Shown here: positions 54,901 to 63,167 of the stretch, piece by piece
Layout: each line of letters begins with the position of its first letter
Numbering within the stretch: the first letter of the stretch is position 1
Origin: Polymorphobacter multimanifer
Lineage (GTDB): Bacteria > Pseudomonadota > Alphaproteobacteria > Sphingomonadales > Sphingomonadaceae
Direction: 5' to 3'
Assembly (NCBI RefSeq): GCF_014205635.1
Contig: NZ_JACIIV010000017.1
Coordinates: 1 to 64,000 of the forward strand
Length of the DNA: 64,000 bases
Program-made: the position numbers and the translations under genes
Notes under the pieces: generated by a model
Database searches by the model: none
What the model was told of the DNA's origin: nothing
The model's input: only the letters and a program-made list of their open reading frames with translations

Positions 54901-57900
54901 ACGAACGCGAGATCGCCGGGGGCGAAATCGGCAGCGGGAGCATCGTCGTTGGTGATCGTGCCGGTGGCAGTGGCGGTGCCGATGCTGGCGGCGATGCCGC
55001 TGCCGTTGGTCACGCTGGTGAGGGTGAGCGTGAAGTCCTCATCGGCTTCGATGACGGTGTCTCCGGAGACGTTGATCGTGACGGTGGCGCTGGTCGCGCC
55101 AGCCGCGATCTGGCCGCTGAAACCGGTGGGTGCGATGCCGCCGAAATCATCGGCGTCGGCGCTGCCGAGCATGACGGTGCCGCTGAAGTCCAACACGCCG
55201 GTGGTGCCGCCGGTGCGCGCGACGGTGAAGGTGAAGGCGGTGGTGCCGCTATCGCCTTCGGCCTGCGCCACCGCGTTCGGCTGGAAGCCGACCGAGTGGG
55301 TTTCCACGCCGCCGAGGATGAAAGCGGTGGTTTCGAAGGGCAGATCGGGGCCGATGCCGTCGTTCGACTGGTCGCCGGCGCCATCCTGCGTCAGCCAGTT
55401 GGCGGGGTTGTTGATGATCGACAGATAGTCGGCAAAGCTGGTGGCGCCGAAGCGCTCGCCATTGAACACGCCGATGTCTTCGCCGGGATTGGTGCCGCCG
55501 TTGGAGAGGTCGATGGCGGTCTCGCCGACGACCAGCCCGGTGCCGTCGAGCGTGCCACCGGACACCGCAAAGCCGTCATTGGCGATGGCGGCGAGGAAGC
55601 TGGTCGGCGCAAAGGGCGCGCCGACATAGGCGTAGACGATCTCGCCATCGCTGCCGAGGCCCGAGGAGCCGCTCGTGGTCCCGAGATTGCTCACCGGCGC
55701 GTTGCTGAAGCTGTTGATGGTGACCACCGTGCCGGCGGCGATATTGGCTGAGGCAGTCCATGTGACCTGGCCTTCGCCGGTGTTGAATGCGGTGCCCTGC
55801 CATTCCTGGTCGTTGAAGTAGATCACCTGGCCGGCGGCAATCGCCTTCAGCGCCACGAACGCCAGATCGTCATTGCCATCGGCGTTGAAGCCGACAAAGG
55901 CGATGTCGCCCGGCTGGCCGAACGGCACCGGGGGGGCGAAGGTGAGCGCGATCACGATCGGGTCATGGTCGGCCGCCGAGGTGCTCGTCGCCACATATTC
56001 GGAGTTGAGGTGGACGATGTCCATCGCTGCGATGCCGTCGAGCGCGCCGCTCACGAACACCTGGTCGAGCTGCTGGGCATTGCCGTCGAAGCTGTAGCTG
56101 TAGCGCTCATTGGCAGGCAGGGTGAGCGACAGGTTGCCGAGGCCGGCCGCGGTGAGCGGGGCAAGCGATTCCTCATTGGCGAACTCGTTGAGATCCCCGA
56201 GCACGATGACCTTGGCGCCCGGATCGAGCGTGGCCACATAGTCGGCGACATTCTGCGCCTGCACCAGCCGGTCGGCCGCACCACCATTGCCCGAAGGCTG
56301 CACCGCGCCGAACAGCGGCGACGAGCCACCCTTGGACGTGAAGTGATTGTTGATGAGCGTCACCTGCTCGCCCTCGAAATCGAAGGTGGCGATGAGCGGC
56401 GGCCGCGAGCCGGCGAAATCGATGGCGGCATCGGGCGTGGTGGCGAGCGAACCTTCGACGAGGCTGACACGCGCTGCATTGTAGAGATACGCCACACGGA
56501 TGTTGCCGCCGGGCTCACCGCCATTGGTGTTGTTGGTGATGAAAGGGTTGTCGATGAAGGTGTAGGTGGGGCCGCCATTGGCGTTGATCGCATCGGCGAG
56601 CATCTGCAACGTCATGCTGGCCGAGACCACGCCATTGTTGCTGGGGCCACTGTTGTCCTGGATTTCCTGCAGCGCGATGATGTCGGGCGAGCCGAGGCCG
56701 CCGACGATATCGAGGGCAAGGTTGGTGAAGCGCGCCGCGGGATCGCCCGGATCGAGGTTGAGGACATTGTAGCTGGCGATGGTGAGGGTGTTGGCGTTGC
56801 CGGTCAGCGTCGTCACATCGTCGGTGAGGATCGACGGCGTCGCCACGGTGACGGCCGATGTGGCGAGGACCTCGTAATTGCCGAAGTTGTAGGCGACCAC
56901 GCCGGTGACGTCGCCCAGCACGGTGCCGGTGTTGACGAAGGGAATGCTGTTGGCGCCGCCGGGGGTGAAGGCGTCGCCATCGATCTGGATGCGTTCGGGG
57001 TTGTAGTCCGAACCCGGGCCGGTGTTGGTGACATTGAGGCCATCGCCCACGCTGCTGCGCGACACGAGCGCGCCGCGCTCCGAGAGGCCCGAGGCATTGG
57101 CGCCAAGATCGGCAACGGTGAAGATCTCGCCGTTGCTCGTGGTGGGGGCCACGACCAGCGGCTGCGGCACGGTGACGAGCATGCCTTCGACGCTCTCGAA
57201 GAAGTCGATGCCGTCGGTTGCCGGATCGAAGCTGGTGAAATTGTCGTCGTCGATGATCTCGGTCGGCGCCATGCGGCCGCCGGCACCGAGGATGGTCGCG
57301 GTGGGCAGCGGATTGTTGCTGCTGATGACGTTGATGACCGGACCGGTGAGCTGCGTGGTGGAGAGGTTGTTGGTGCCCGCACCGCCGGGGATGAACTCGG
57401 CAACCGCGCCGGTGACGGTGACGAGCTGGCCGACGGTGACGGTGGGGGCGCTGCTGGTGAAGACGAACAGGCCTTCCGAGGTGGCATCGTTGGCATCGAT
57501 CTCGGCATCGGGGGTCTGGAAGTAGAAGCCGTTGGTGTCGACCGCGGTCACGATCCCGCGCGTCGTCACCGTCTGGCCGACGAGCGGCGACGTGTGCGAG
57601 GCGCCCTGGATGTCGTGGATGCCGATGAGGCTGATATCGTCGTTGATGATCGTGCCGGTGCCGCTGGCATCGGTGATCGCCGCGGTGCCGGTGGTGTTGA
57701 CGAGGTTGGAGAGCGCCACGGTGAAGGTCTCGTTGCCCTCGGTCATGGTGTCGCCGTTGATGGTGATGCTGATCGTCTGCGTCAGCGCGCCGCCGGCGGT
57801 GAAGCTGACGGTGCCGCTTGCTGCTACATAATCGCTGCCGGCGGTGGCGGTGCCATCGGCAGTGGCATAATCGACGGTGAAGGCGCCGTCGTTGTCGGCG

Positions 57901-58532
57901 CGGGTGACGGTGAAGGTGAGGGTCGAGGTGCCGGCATCGCCTTCGACGATGCTGACGTCGTTTATTGTCACTGCGGTCTCGCCGCCGCCACCGATGCTGA
58001 AGGCCGGCGGATAGGCAACGGGGTTTGCGTCATCCAGCGTCCAGTTGGCGGTGTTGGCGATGTTGGCGAGGATCTCGAACCGCGAGCCGGAGAGCGGGCC
58101 GGTATAGGCGCCATTGTCGAGCGGGAAGGCGAGTGCGTTGGTGCCGAAGGTCAGCCCCGTCGGCACAGCCGAGGTGTTGGAATTGGTGGCGTCGCCGGCG
58201 AAGGTGCTGTTGCCATCGGCAAAATCGAGCGCGAACAGGAAGGTGGGGCTGGCGGCCGAGCCGACATACGCGAGAATCTGGTCGCCGCCGACCGCCGGGT
58301 TGAACTGCCCGGTCAGCCCGGAGATGGTGACGACGGTGCCGGCCGGGGTGTTTGCCGGTACCACATAGCTCACAGTGCCTTCGCCGGAGCGGAAGCCGCC
58401 GGCAGCCAGCCAGCCATTGTCGGTGAAGAAGATCGTCTCGCCCGACAGATCGGCGAGGAGCAGGAAGGAGAAAGACTTGCCTGCGGCATCAGCCGAATAG
58501 CCGACGAGCGCCAGATCACCGAGAACAGCCAT
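51984..58532 (-). CDS. giant RTX extracellular protein with nuclease (ExeM/NucH-like) and choice-of-anchor domains
   Basis: This 2182-residue protein has no signal peptide and is built of modules. Residues 1-160, about 869-1067 and about 1200-1410 are three copies of one beta-rich module (GDxAFVGFNxDG, YFxDxEW). Calx-beta domains lie at about 185-285 and 1080-1177. An OB-like ExeM segment (about 300-397) and an endonuclease/exonuclease/phosphatase domain (about 580-865; ASYNVLNLD, NNHFTSKGG, LGDLNEF, DHDPIV) follow, with Asp, Asn and His of the active site visible. A YVTN-like choice-of-anchor I segment (about 1414-1924) and Ca-binding GGxGxD repeats (about 1932-2067) end in a type I secretion region. 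AAGGGG precedes the start. It lies 123 bases after the secretion genes, so it is their likely cargo and should degrade extracellular DNA or phosphoesters. Confidence 0.88.
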   Translation of the reverse strand: MAVLGDLALVGYSADAAGKSFSFLLLADLSGETIFFTDNGWLAAGGFRSGEGTVSYVVPANTPAGTVVTISGLTGQFNPAVGGDQILAYVGSAASPTFLFALDFADGNSTFAGDATNSNTSAVPTGLTFGTNALAFPLDNGAYTGPLSGSRFEILANIANTANWTLDDANPVAYPPAFSIGGGGETAVTINDVSIVEGDAGTSTLTFTVTRADNDGAFTVDYATADGTATAGSDYVAASGTVSFTAGGALTQTISITINGDTMTEGNETFTVALSNLVNTTGTAAITDASGTGTIINDDISLIGIHDIQGASHTSPLVGQTVTTRGIVTAVDTNGFYFQTPDAEIDANDATSEGLFVFTSSAPTVTVGQLVTVTGAVAEFIPGGAGTNNLSTTQLTGPVINVISSNNPLPTATILGAGGRMAPTEIIDDDNFTSFDPATDGIDFFESVEGMLVTVPQPLVVAPTTSNGEIFTVADLGANASGLSERGALVSRSSVGDGLNVTNTGPGSDYNPERIQIDGDAFTPGGANSIPFVNTGTVLGDVTGVVAYNFGNYEVLATSAVTVATPSILTDDVTTLTGNANTLTIASYNVLNLDPGDPAARFTNLALDIVGGLGSPDIIALQEIQDNSGPSNNGVVSASMTLQMLADAINANGGPTYTFIDNPFITNNTNGGEPGGNIRVAYLYNAARVSLVEGSLATTPDAAIDFAGSRPPLIATFDFEGEQVTLINNHFTSKGGSSPLFGAVQPSGNGGAADRLVQAQNVADYVATLDPGAKVIVLGDLNEFANEESLAPLTAAGLGNLSLTLPANERYSYSFDGNAQQLDQVFVSGALDGIAAMDIVHLNSEYVATSTSAADHDPIVIALTFAPPVPFGQPGDIAFVGFNADGNDDLAFVALKAIAAGQVIYFNDQEWQGTAFNTGEGQVTWTASANIAAGTVVTINSFSNAPVSNLGTTSGSSGLGSDGEIVYAYVGAPFAPTSFLAAIANDGFAVSGGTLDGTGLVVGETAIDLSNGGTNPGEDIGVFNGERFGATSFADYLSIINNPANWLTQDGAGDQSNDGIGPDLPFETTAFILGGVETHSVGFQPNAVAQAEGDSGTTAFTFTVARTGGTTGVLDFSGTVMLGSADADDFGGIAPTGFSGQIAAGATSATVTINVSGDTVIEADEDFTLTLTSVTNGSGIAASIGTATATGTITNDDAPAADFAPGDLAFVGFNSDGADNLALVALKAIDAGTVLYFSDNEWNGTAWTDLNESSFALTLTSSVAAGGIIKLDNISTAASTTSNVGTVASVAGGGGNRGLANANEQVYVYVADAAAPLAPTAFLTAVSNDGFAGALLAGTGLVAGQTALDLATVDAGADIAAFTGARNTAASFADYLPILNNAANWATQDAAGDQSADGIAPDVPFSNEAFTTAGPGLSIGGIDVYDAASSLAGSVTTPVATDDLVLVRLGSIQGGVAGAESIAFANGRVYATSGNGDAINIHSVTAQGTLVNEAPILLGGLPSYAPSGVTSVDVSNGIIAVGYANIDPEAAGFVALFNAADNSLIKTIQVGVLPDDVTFSPDGAKLLVANEGEPLSAQGSISIIDMSGGAANAAVSNTISFASLNGMEAALRARGVAIAPGQPAAGDIEPEYITISADGTRAYVTLQEVNAVAVIDLTNPAADRPLAIQPLGTIDRNLPGNALDTSDRDGGINLRNVDIQSLPQPDAIATFDVGGVSYFITANEGDSRVNVPDSVRLSSSSYVLDPILFPNAAAIKADADLGRLNVLTTIGDTDGDGDFDVIHTLGGRGVSIFRQEADGSITKVRETGGEFEAIIAATNPAIFNSNQSTNPSSLDTRSDDKGPEPEGVSIGVINGRTYAFVGLERVGGYMVYDVTDPANATFVTYKPQTADDLGPETSVFVSAADSPTGQSLLLSAQEISNTVTLYSVQAQTQGDDVLTGGAGDDVFNGRGGNDIIFGRGGNDRIDGGAGSDVLDGGDGIDTVSYASATGGVRVSLMSGTGFGPGGDADVLRGFENILGSSFDDVLFGDKFDNMIEGGAGNDVLIGARGNDILIGGDGSDVLQGGVGADIFRFDSVSDGAVDIITDYYFTTGDTLVLGEGVTVSKVQVSYLSTGQVANEVPTYNKEGSLDLVLTLTGEGGTQTLKIVDAYSFGNNGYWEGVLGMDLEYARPAFGTPDLVTIG

Positions 58533-58655
58533 TATGAAACCCCTTGGACGAAATCACAGACCGGGATGCCCGGCCCGCGCCCACCGCGTGCCTTCCCTCC
58601 CACCGTTTCGGCATAGAAACACATTGTGAACGATAGATGACAGTGATGCGGCGGT

Positions 58656-59972
58656 TCAGAGTTTTTCGCGGAACGCATTGTCGCGCAGGCGCGTGACCGG
58701 CGTCAGGATGTAGCTGAGCACGCTGCGATCGCGCCCCAGCACATCGACATCGGCGATCATGCCGGCGCCGATCGGCAACTTGGCACCGTCTTCCCCGGTG
58801 AGCGCCGAGGCCCGAGTGCGCACCTGGATGAGGAAATGCGAGAGCCCCGTACGCTCGTCGGTGACGGCATCGGGCGCGATGCGCTCGACCACGCCCGGCA
58901 GGGTGCCATAGACCGAATAATCATAGGCGCTGATCTTTACATTGGCGCCCTGTCCCAGCCGCACAAAGGCGATGTCCGCCGGGCTCACGCGCGCTTCGAT
59001 GACCAGCGAATCACCCGCCGGCACCACCTCCACCAACGGCTCGCCGGGCCGGATCGAGCCGCCGACGGTCGTTGCCAGCACCCGGCCGACCACGCCGGCG
59101 ACCGGTGCCCGCACCTCGGTGCGCTGCATCCTGTCGGCCAGCGCCGGCAGGCTGGCGCTCTGCGCGGCGATTTCGCTGCGTGTCGAAGCCAGCGCATCCG
59201 ACGCCTGGGCGCGGAAGCGCTGCTCGAGGCTGCGGATCGACGCCTCGGCCTCGCGCCGCGCTGCCTCCGAGCGCCGCAGCGCCTCGGCCGCGGCTTCGCG
59301 GGCACTTGTCGCCTGGCGCTCGGCGGAACGCGCGCGCACCAGCGACATCGCCGGCTCGACACCCTTTTCCACGAGCGGCTCCAGGATCTCGACTTCGCGC
59401 CGTGCCTGCGCCAGCGCTTCGCCCTGCGACTCCGCCTCCGCCCGTGCCTGCCCAGCCGCGCGCTCGGCCTGCAACAATCGCGAGCGAGCGATCTCGCGCT
59501 CGGTGGCGATGCTGGCGATCTGGGCATTGTACAGCGCCCGCTCGTTTGCGACCAATGTCGGGACCGAGATCTCCAGCCCGGCCGGGAACAGCAGCGGGCG
59601 GCCGCGCGCCTCGGCCTCCAGCCGCGCGGCGCGCGCCAGCAGCGCTTCGATCGACGTGTCGCCGCGCGCGAAATCCGCCGAGGTGGCAGTGGCATCGAGG
59701 CGCAGCAGCGGCTGGCCGGCACTCACCTTGTCCCCGGCGCGGACGAGGATGGCCTTGACGATCCCGCCTTCGAGATTGGAGACGACCTGCAGCCGGCTCG
59801 ATGGCACCACCGAGCCCGTTGCGTGCACGACCTCCTGAACCTTTGCGAGCCCCGCCCAGAGCAGCAGCGACACGGTGAGCGCCACCACCACCCATAGCAG
59901 CACGGTGGCGAAATTGCGTTCGAGCAGCCGGTCGGGGGCAGCTTCGAGCGTCGCTTCGATCACGTTTGCCAT
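58656..59972 (-). CDS. type I secretion membrane fusion protein (HlyD family)
   Basis: This 438-residue adaptor has one N-terminal transmembrane helix (ATVLLWVVVALTVSLLLWAGLA), a lipoyl/barrel half-motif (GSVVPSSRLQVVSNLEGGIV), a long coiled coil (about 115-285), the second half-motif (EVRAPVAGVVGRVL) and a C-terminal barrel domain. It bridges the inner-membrane ABC exporter and the TolC-like channel. The start is placed at 59972 (MANVIEATL); its ATG follows the ABC gene stop directly. Confidence 0.92.
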   Translation of the reverse strand: MANVIEATLEAAPDRLLERNFATVLLWVVVALTVSLLLWAGLAKVQEVVHATGSVVPSSRLQVVSNLEGGIVKAILVRAGDKVSAGQPLLRLDATATSADFARGDTSIEALLARAARLEAEARGRPLLFPAGLEISVPTLVANERALYNAQIASIATEREIARSRLLQAERAAGQARAEAESQGEALAQARREVEILEPLVEKGVEPAMSLVRARSAERQATSAREAAAEALRRSEAARREAEASIRSLEQRFRAQASDALASTRSEIAAQSASLPALADRMQRTEVRAPVAGVVGRVLATTVGGSIRPGEPLVEVVPAGDSLVIEARVSPADIAFVRLGQGANVKISAYDYSVYGTLPGVVERIAPDAVTDERTGLSHFLIQVRTRASALTGEDGAKLPIGAGMIADVDVLGRDRSVLSYILTPVTRLRDNAFREKL

Positions 59973-59973
59973 C

Positions 59974-61671
59974 TCAGTTCTGCCCCACGGCGAGCGAGCG
60001 CAGCACATCGTCGCGCGGGCCTTGCGCTGCGACCTTGCCGTTCGCCAGGATGATGATCCGGTCGACCAGCTTGAGCATCGGCTGGCGATGCGTCACGAGC
60101 AGGAAGGTGCGGTCCTTCAGCTCGGCCTCGAGCCGGGAGACAAGCGCGTTCTCGGACTGGCTGTCCATGGCACTCGTCGGTTCGTCGTACACGATCAGCG
60201 GTGGCCGGCCGCCGAGCGACCGCGCGATGGCGATCGACTGGCGCTGGCCGCCCGAAAGCCCCTCGCCGCGGTCCGCCAGCCGCAGGTCATAGCCGCCGGC
60301 CAGCTGACCGACGAAATCATGCGTGCCGCTGATCCGGGCGAGGCGCAGCAGCTCCTCATCGTCGATCGCCGGGTCTTCCAGTGCGATATTGTCCCGGATC
60401 GAGCCCGAGAACAAAGTCACATCCTGCAGCACCGAGCCGATGTTGCGGCGCAGATCATCGGGGTGGAGCTGGCGCACATCGGCGCCGTCGACAAGCACCT
60501 GCCCCTCGCTCGGCTGGTAGAGCCCGAGCACCAGCCGCGCCACGGTCGATTTGCCCGAGCCGACGCGGCCGACGATCGCCACCTTCTCGCCCGGCTGCAC
60601 CTCGAACGACACGTCATCGAGAACGCGCGTTGTGGTCCCGGGATAGTGGAAGACCACGTTGCGAAAGGTGATCCGCCCCTCCAGCCGCGCGCGGCGCACC
60701 GGATTCGCCCCCTCAGCCATCTCGCCGCCCGCCGACATGAAGGCATCGAGCCGCTGATAGGCGGCACGAGTGCCGCTGAGCCGCGTCATCAGCCCCGCCA
60801 CCTGCGCCAGCGGCGCCACGCAGCGCCCCGCCAGGATCGAGGCGGCGATGAGCGAGCCGCTGGTCAACGACCCCTCGGCGATGAGGAACACGCCGTAGAG
60901 GACGACGCCGACATAGACGATCTGCTGCGCCGAGGCCGCGACATTGGTGGCAAACGCCGAGAGCAGCCGGCTGCGCAGCGCCACATCGGCACTCTCCTGC
61001 ACCGCCGCCTGCCAGCGGCCGCGCAGCATCGTGCCCGCCGCACTCGCCTTGACGGTCTCCAGCCCGGAAATGGTCTCGACCATGACGCCCTGCTTGGAGA
61101 AGCCTGCCCCCAGCACGCTGCCGGCCAGCCGGTCGAGCCCCGGCTGGACCACCAGCGAGGCGGCGACGACCACCGGGATCATCAGCAGCGGCACCAGCAC
61201 CACCGGCCCGGCGATGGCCCAGACGACGAACAGGAACAGCAGCACGAAGGGCACGTCGACGAGTGCCATGATGGTCGCGCTGGCGAAGAAATCCCGCAGC
61301 GTCTCGAACTCGCGGAGCAGCCCGGCAAAGGCGCCGCTGGAAGCCTGGCGGTTGGCGAGCTTCATCGACACCAGCGACTGGAACACGCTGGCTCCAAGCT
61401 TGGCATCGACTTCGCGCCCCGCCACATCGACGAAATAGCCGCGCAGCATCCGCAGGATGAAATCGAACACCAGCACGATGGCCATGCCGATCGACAAGGC
61501 GATAAGCGAATCGGTGGCATTGTTGGGGACGATGCGGTTGTAGACCGTCATCGAATAGAGCGACGTTGCCAGCGCGAAGACGTTGGTGAAAACGGCGGCG
61601 ATGCCGACCTTGATGAACGTCGCGCGGTGCGCTGCCAGCGGTGCCGCAAGCCAGGGAGACAGGCGCATCAT
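59974..61671 (-). CDS. type I secretion ABC transporter
   Basis: This 565-residue exporter half-transporter has six membrane helices in the first 320 residues and an ATPase domain with GRVGSGKST (Walker A), LSGGQRQS (signature), LIVYDEPTSAMDSQS (Walker B) and VTHRQP (switch His). There is no full C39-like N-terminal domain, so it belongs to the PrtD-like size class that recognises an uncleaved C-terminal signal on RTX cargo. Its start overlaps the stop of the TolC-like gene by 4 bases. Confidence 0.92.
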   Translation of the reverse strand: MMRLSPWLAAPLAAHRATFIKVGIAAVFTNVFALATSLYSMTVYNRIVPNNATDSLIALSIGMAIVLVFDFILRMLRGYFVDVAGREVDAKLGASVFQSLVSMKLANRQASSGAFAGLLREFETLRDFFASATIMALVDVPFVLLFLFVVWAIAGPVVLVPLLMIPVVVAASLVVQPGLDRLAGSVLGAGFSKQGVMVETISGLETVKASAAGTMLRGRWQAAVQESADVALRSRLLSAFATNVAASAQQIVYVGVVLYGVFLIAEGSLTSGSLIAASILAGRCVAPLAQVAGLMTRLSGTRAAYQRLDAFMSAGGEMAEGANPVRRARLEGRITFRNVVFHYPGTTTRVLDDVSFEVQPGEKVAIVGRVGSGKSTVARLVLGLYQPSEGQVLVDGADVRQLHPDDLRRNIGSVLQDVTLFSGSIRDNIALEDPAIDDEELLRLARISGTHDFVGQLAGGYDLRLADRGEGLSGGQRQSIAIARSLGGRPPLIVYDEPTSAMDSQSENALVSRLEAELKDRTFLLVTHRQPMLKLVDRIIILANGKVAAQGPRDDVLRSLAVGQN

Positions 61672-63056
61672 CGGTCATCCTCGGTGATCACGGCCGGCGT
61701 CAGGCCGAAGCGTTCGATCAGCCCGCCCTGGCGCGCCAGCAGCGTGAAGCGCGCGACATCGAGATCATAATGCGTGCGCGCCAGGGTGAGTGCTGCATCG
61801 AGCAGGTCCCGCTCGGCGCGAAGCACATCGAAGAGCTGGCCGCGCGACACGCGGAACTGCTCGGCGAACAGGTCGCGCGCACGCCGGCTTTCGAGATAGG
61901 CGGCTTCGAGCGGCGGCAGGGCGGCGGCAAGGCCATCGACATCGGCCTCGGCTGTGCTGCGCTCGCGCCCGGTGGCGGCTTCGATGCGGCTCACCGCCAG
62001 CCCCGCCGCTTGCCGCCGCGCCGAAAGCTCGGCGACGCGCGCGGCCTCCGCACCACCGGCCGAGAAACGCTGGCGCAGCGTGAGCAGCGCCCGCACATCA
62101 TAGGCCGGCGTGGTGCCGCGCAGCACATCATAGCCGGCGCTGGTGATTCGCGCGTCGAGCCGCGGCAGCCGGTCGGCGCGCGCGGCATCGAGCGCGGCTT
62201 CGGCAGCACGCGCCTGCGCCCGCGCGGCGACGAGTTCGGGGCGAACCGCGTCCGCTTCCTGCCCGGTGCCATGGAACGGCCGCGCCAGCGGACCGGGGGC
62301 TGCGGCGAACAGCTCCAGATAGCGTGCTTCGGCATTGCGCTGCTGGCGCGCTGCACTCACCGCCTGGCTCTGCGCGGCGGCGAGGTAGGAGCGGGCACGC
62401 GACACGTCCCCGCCGCTGTCCACGCCGCGCTCGAAGCGAATCGCCGCCCCCTCCGCCAGTGCCTGCATCCGCGCGACATGGCTTTCGACAAGCCCGGCAA
62501 TGGTCTGCGCGGTGAGCACATCGTACCAGGCGTCGACCAGGGCGAGCAGCTGGGTGTTGCGGCTGGCATCGAGCGTGGCGCGCGCGGCATCGGTGCCGGC
62601 ATTGCCGGCGCGGATACGCGCCGAGCTGGCGCCGAAATCGGTGACGAGCTGTTCGACGGTGCCGATGACATCGTTGCGGCGGCGCGGCGCCAGGTTTTCG
62701 ACCTGCGTGGTGGGCAGTTGCAGATCGCGGGCGATGGTGCGCGAGGCGACCAGATCGACGCCGAGGGTGGGGAACAGCCGCGACCGCGCCTGATCGCGCA
62801 CCGCCTGGGCCGCTGCCACATCCTGCGCGCGCTCGCCGATCTCGGGCAGCGCCTGCGCGGCGGCGGCCAGCTGCGCTGTGAAGGCGGTGGTGCCGCTGCG
62901 ATCGGCAAGTCCACGCAAGAACACGTCATCGCCGGCGGTGATCCGCTGTGGTGCCTCCGACGGAATCGGCAAGGCCAGCGGAGCTGCCATCGCACCGCCC
63001 GACATCACGACCGCAGCCAGCACCGCTCCCATGCCCGGCGCCCCGAAACCCATCAT
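61668..63056 (-). CDS. TolC-like outer-membrane channel of the type I system
   Basis: This 462-residue protein has a signal peptide (MMGFGAPGMGAVLAAVVMSGGAMAA) and the repeated coiled-coil/strand architecture of outer-membrane efflux proteins, with Ala/Arg-rich helices in both halves. AGGGATTTGCG precedes the ATG at 63056; the long upstream open frame is not protein-like and runs into the divergent hrpB gene. It is first in the secretion operon and completes the export channel for the RTX protein. Confidence 0.87.
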   Translation of the reverse strand: MMGFGAPGMGAVLAAVVMSGGAMAAPLALPIPSEAPQRITAGDDVFLRGLADRSGTTAFTAQLAAAAQALPEIGERAQDVAAAQAVRDQARSRLFPTLGVDLVASRTIARDLQLPTTQVENLAPRRRNDVIGTVEQLVTDFGASSARIRAGNAGTDAARATLDASRNTQLLALVDAWYDVLTAQTIAGLVESHVARMQALAEGAAIRFERGVDSGGDVSRARSYLAAAQSQAVSAARQQRNAEARYLELFAAAPGPLARPFHGTGQEADAVRPELVAARAQARAAEAALDAARADRLPRLDARITSAGYDVLRGTTPAYDVRALLTLRQRFSAGGAEAARVAELSARRQAAGLAVSRIEAATGRERSTAEADVDGLAAALPPLEAAYLESRRARDLFAEQFRVSRGQLFDVLRAERDLLDAALTLARTHYDLDVARFTLLARQGGLIERFGLTPAVITEDDR

Positions 63057-63167
63057 CGCAAATCCCTGTTGCCGGCGCACATGCCCGGCTGCGCATCGCC
63101 TATCGCCTGAGTATGACAGTTGGGTGACAGCTTTGCCGAAGCACTTGCCTCCCGTAAGGCATGTTCC
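63057..63167. promoter_or_regulatory. divergent promoter region, secretion operon versus hrpB
   Basis: This 111-bp gap separates two genes that point away from each other, so promoters for both must lie here or inside the genes. I cannot assign -35/-10 boxes with confidence. Confidence 0.45.
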
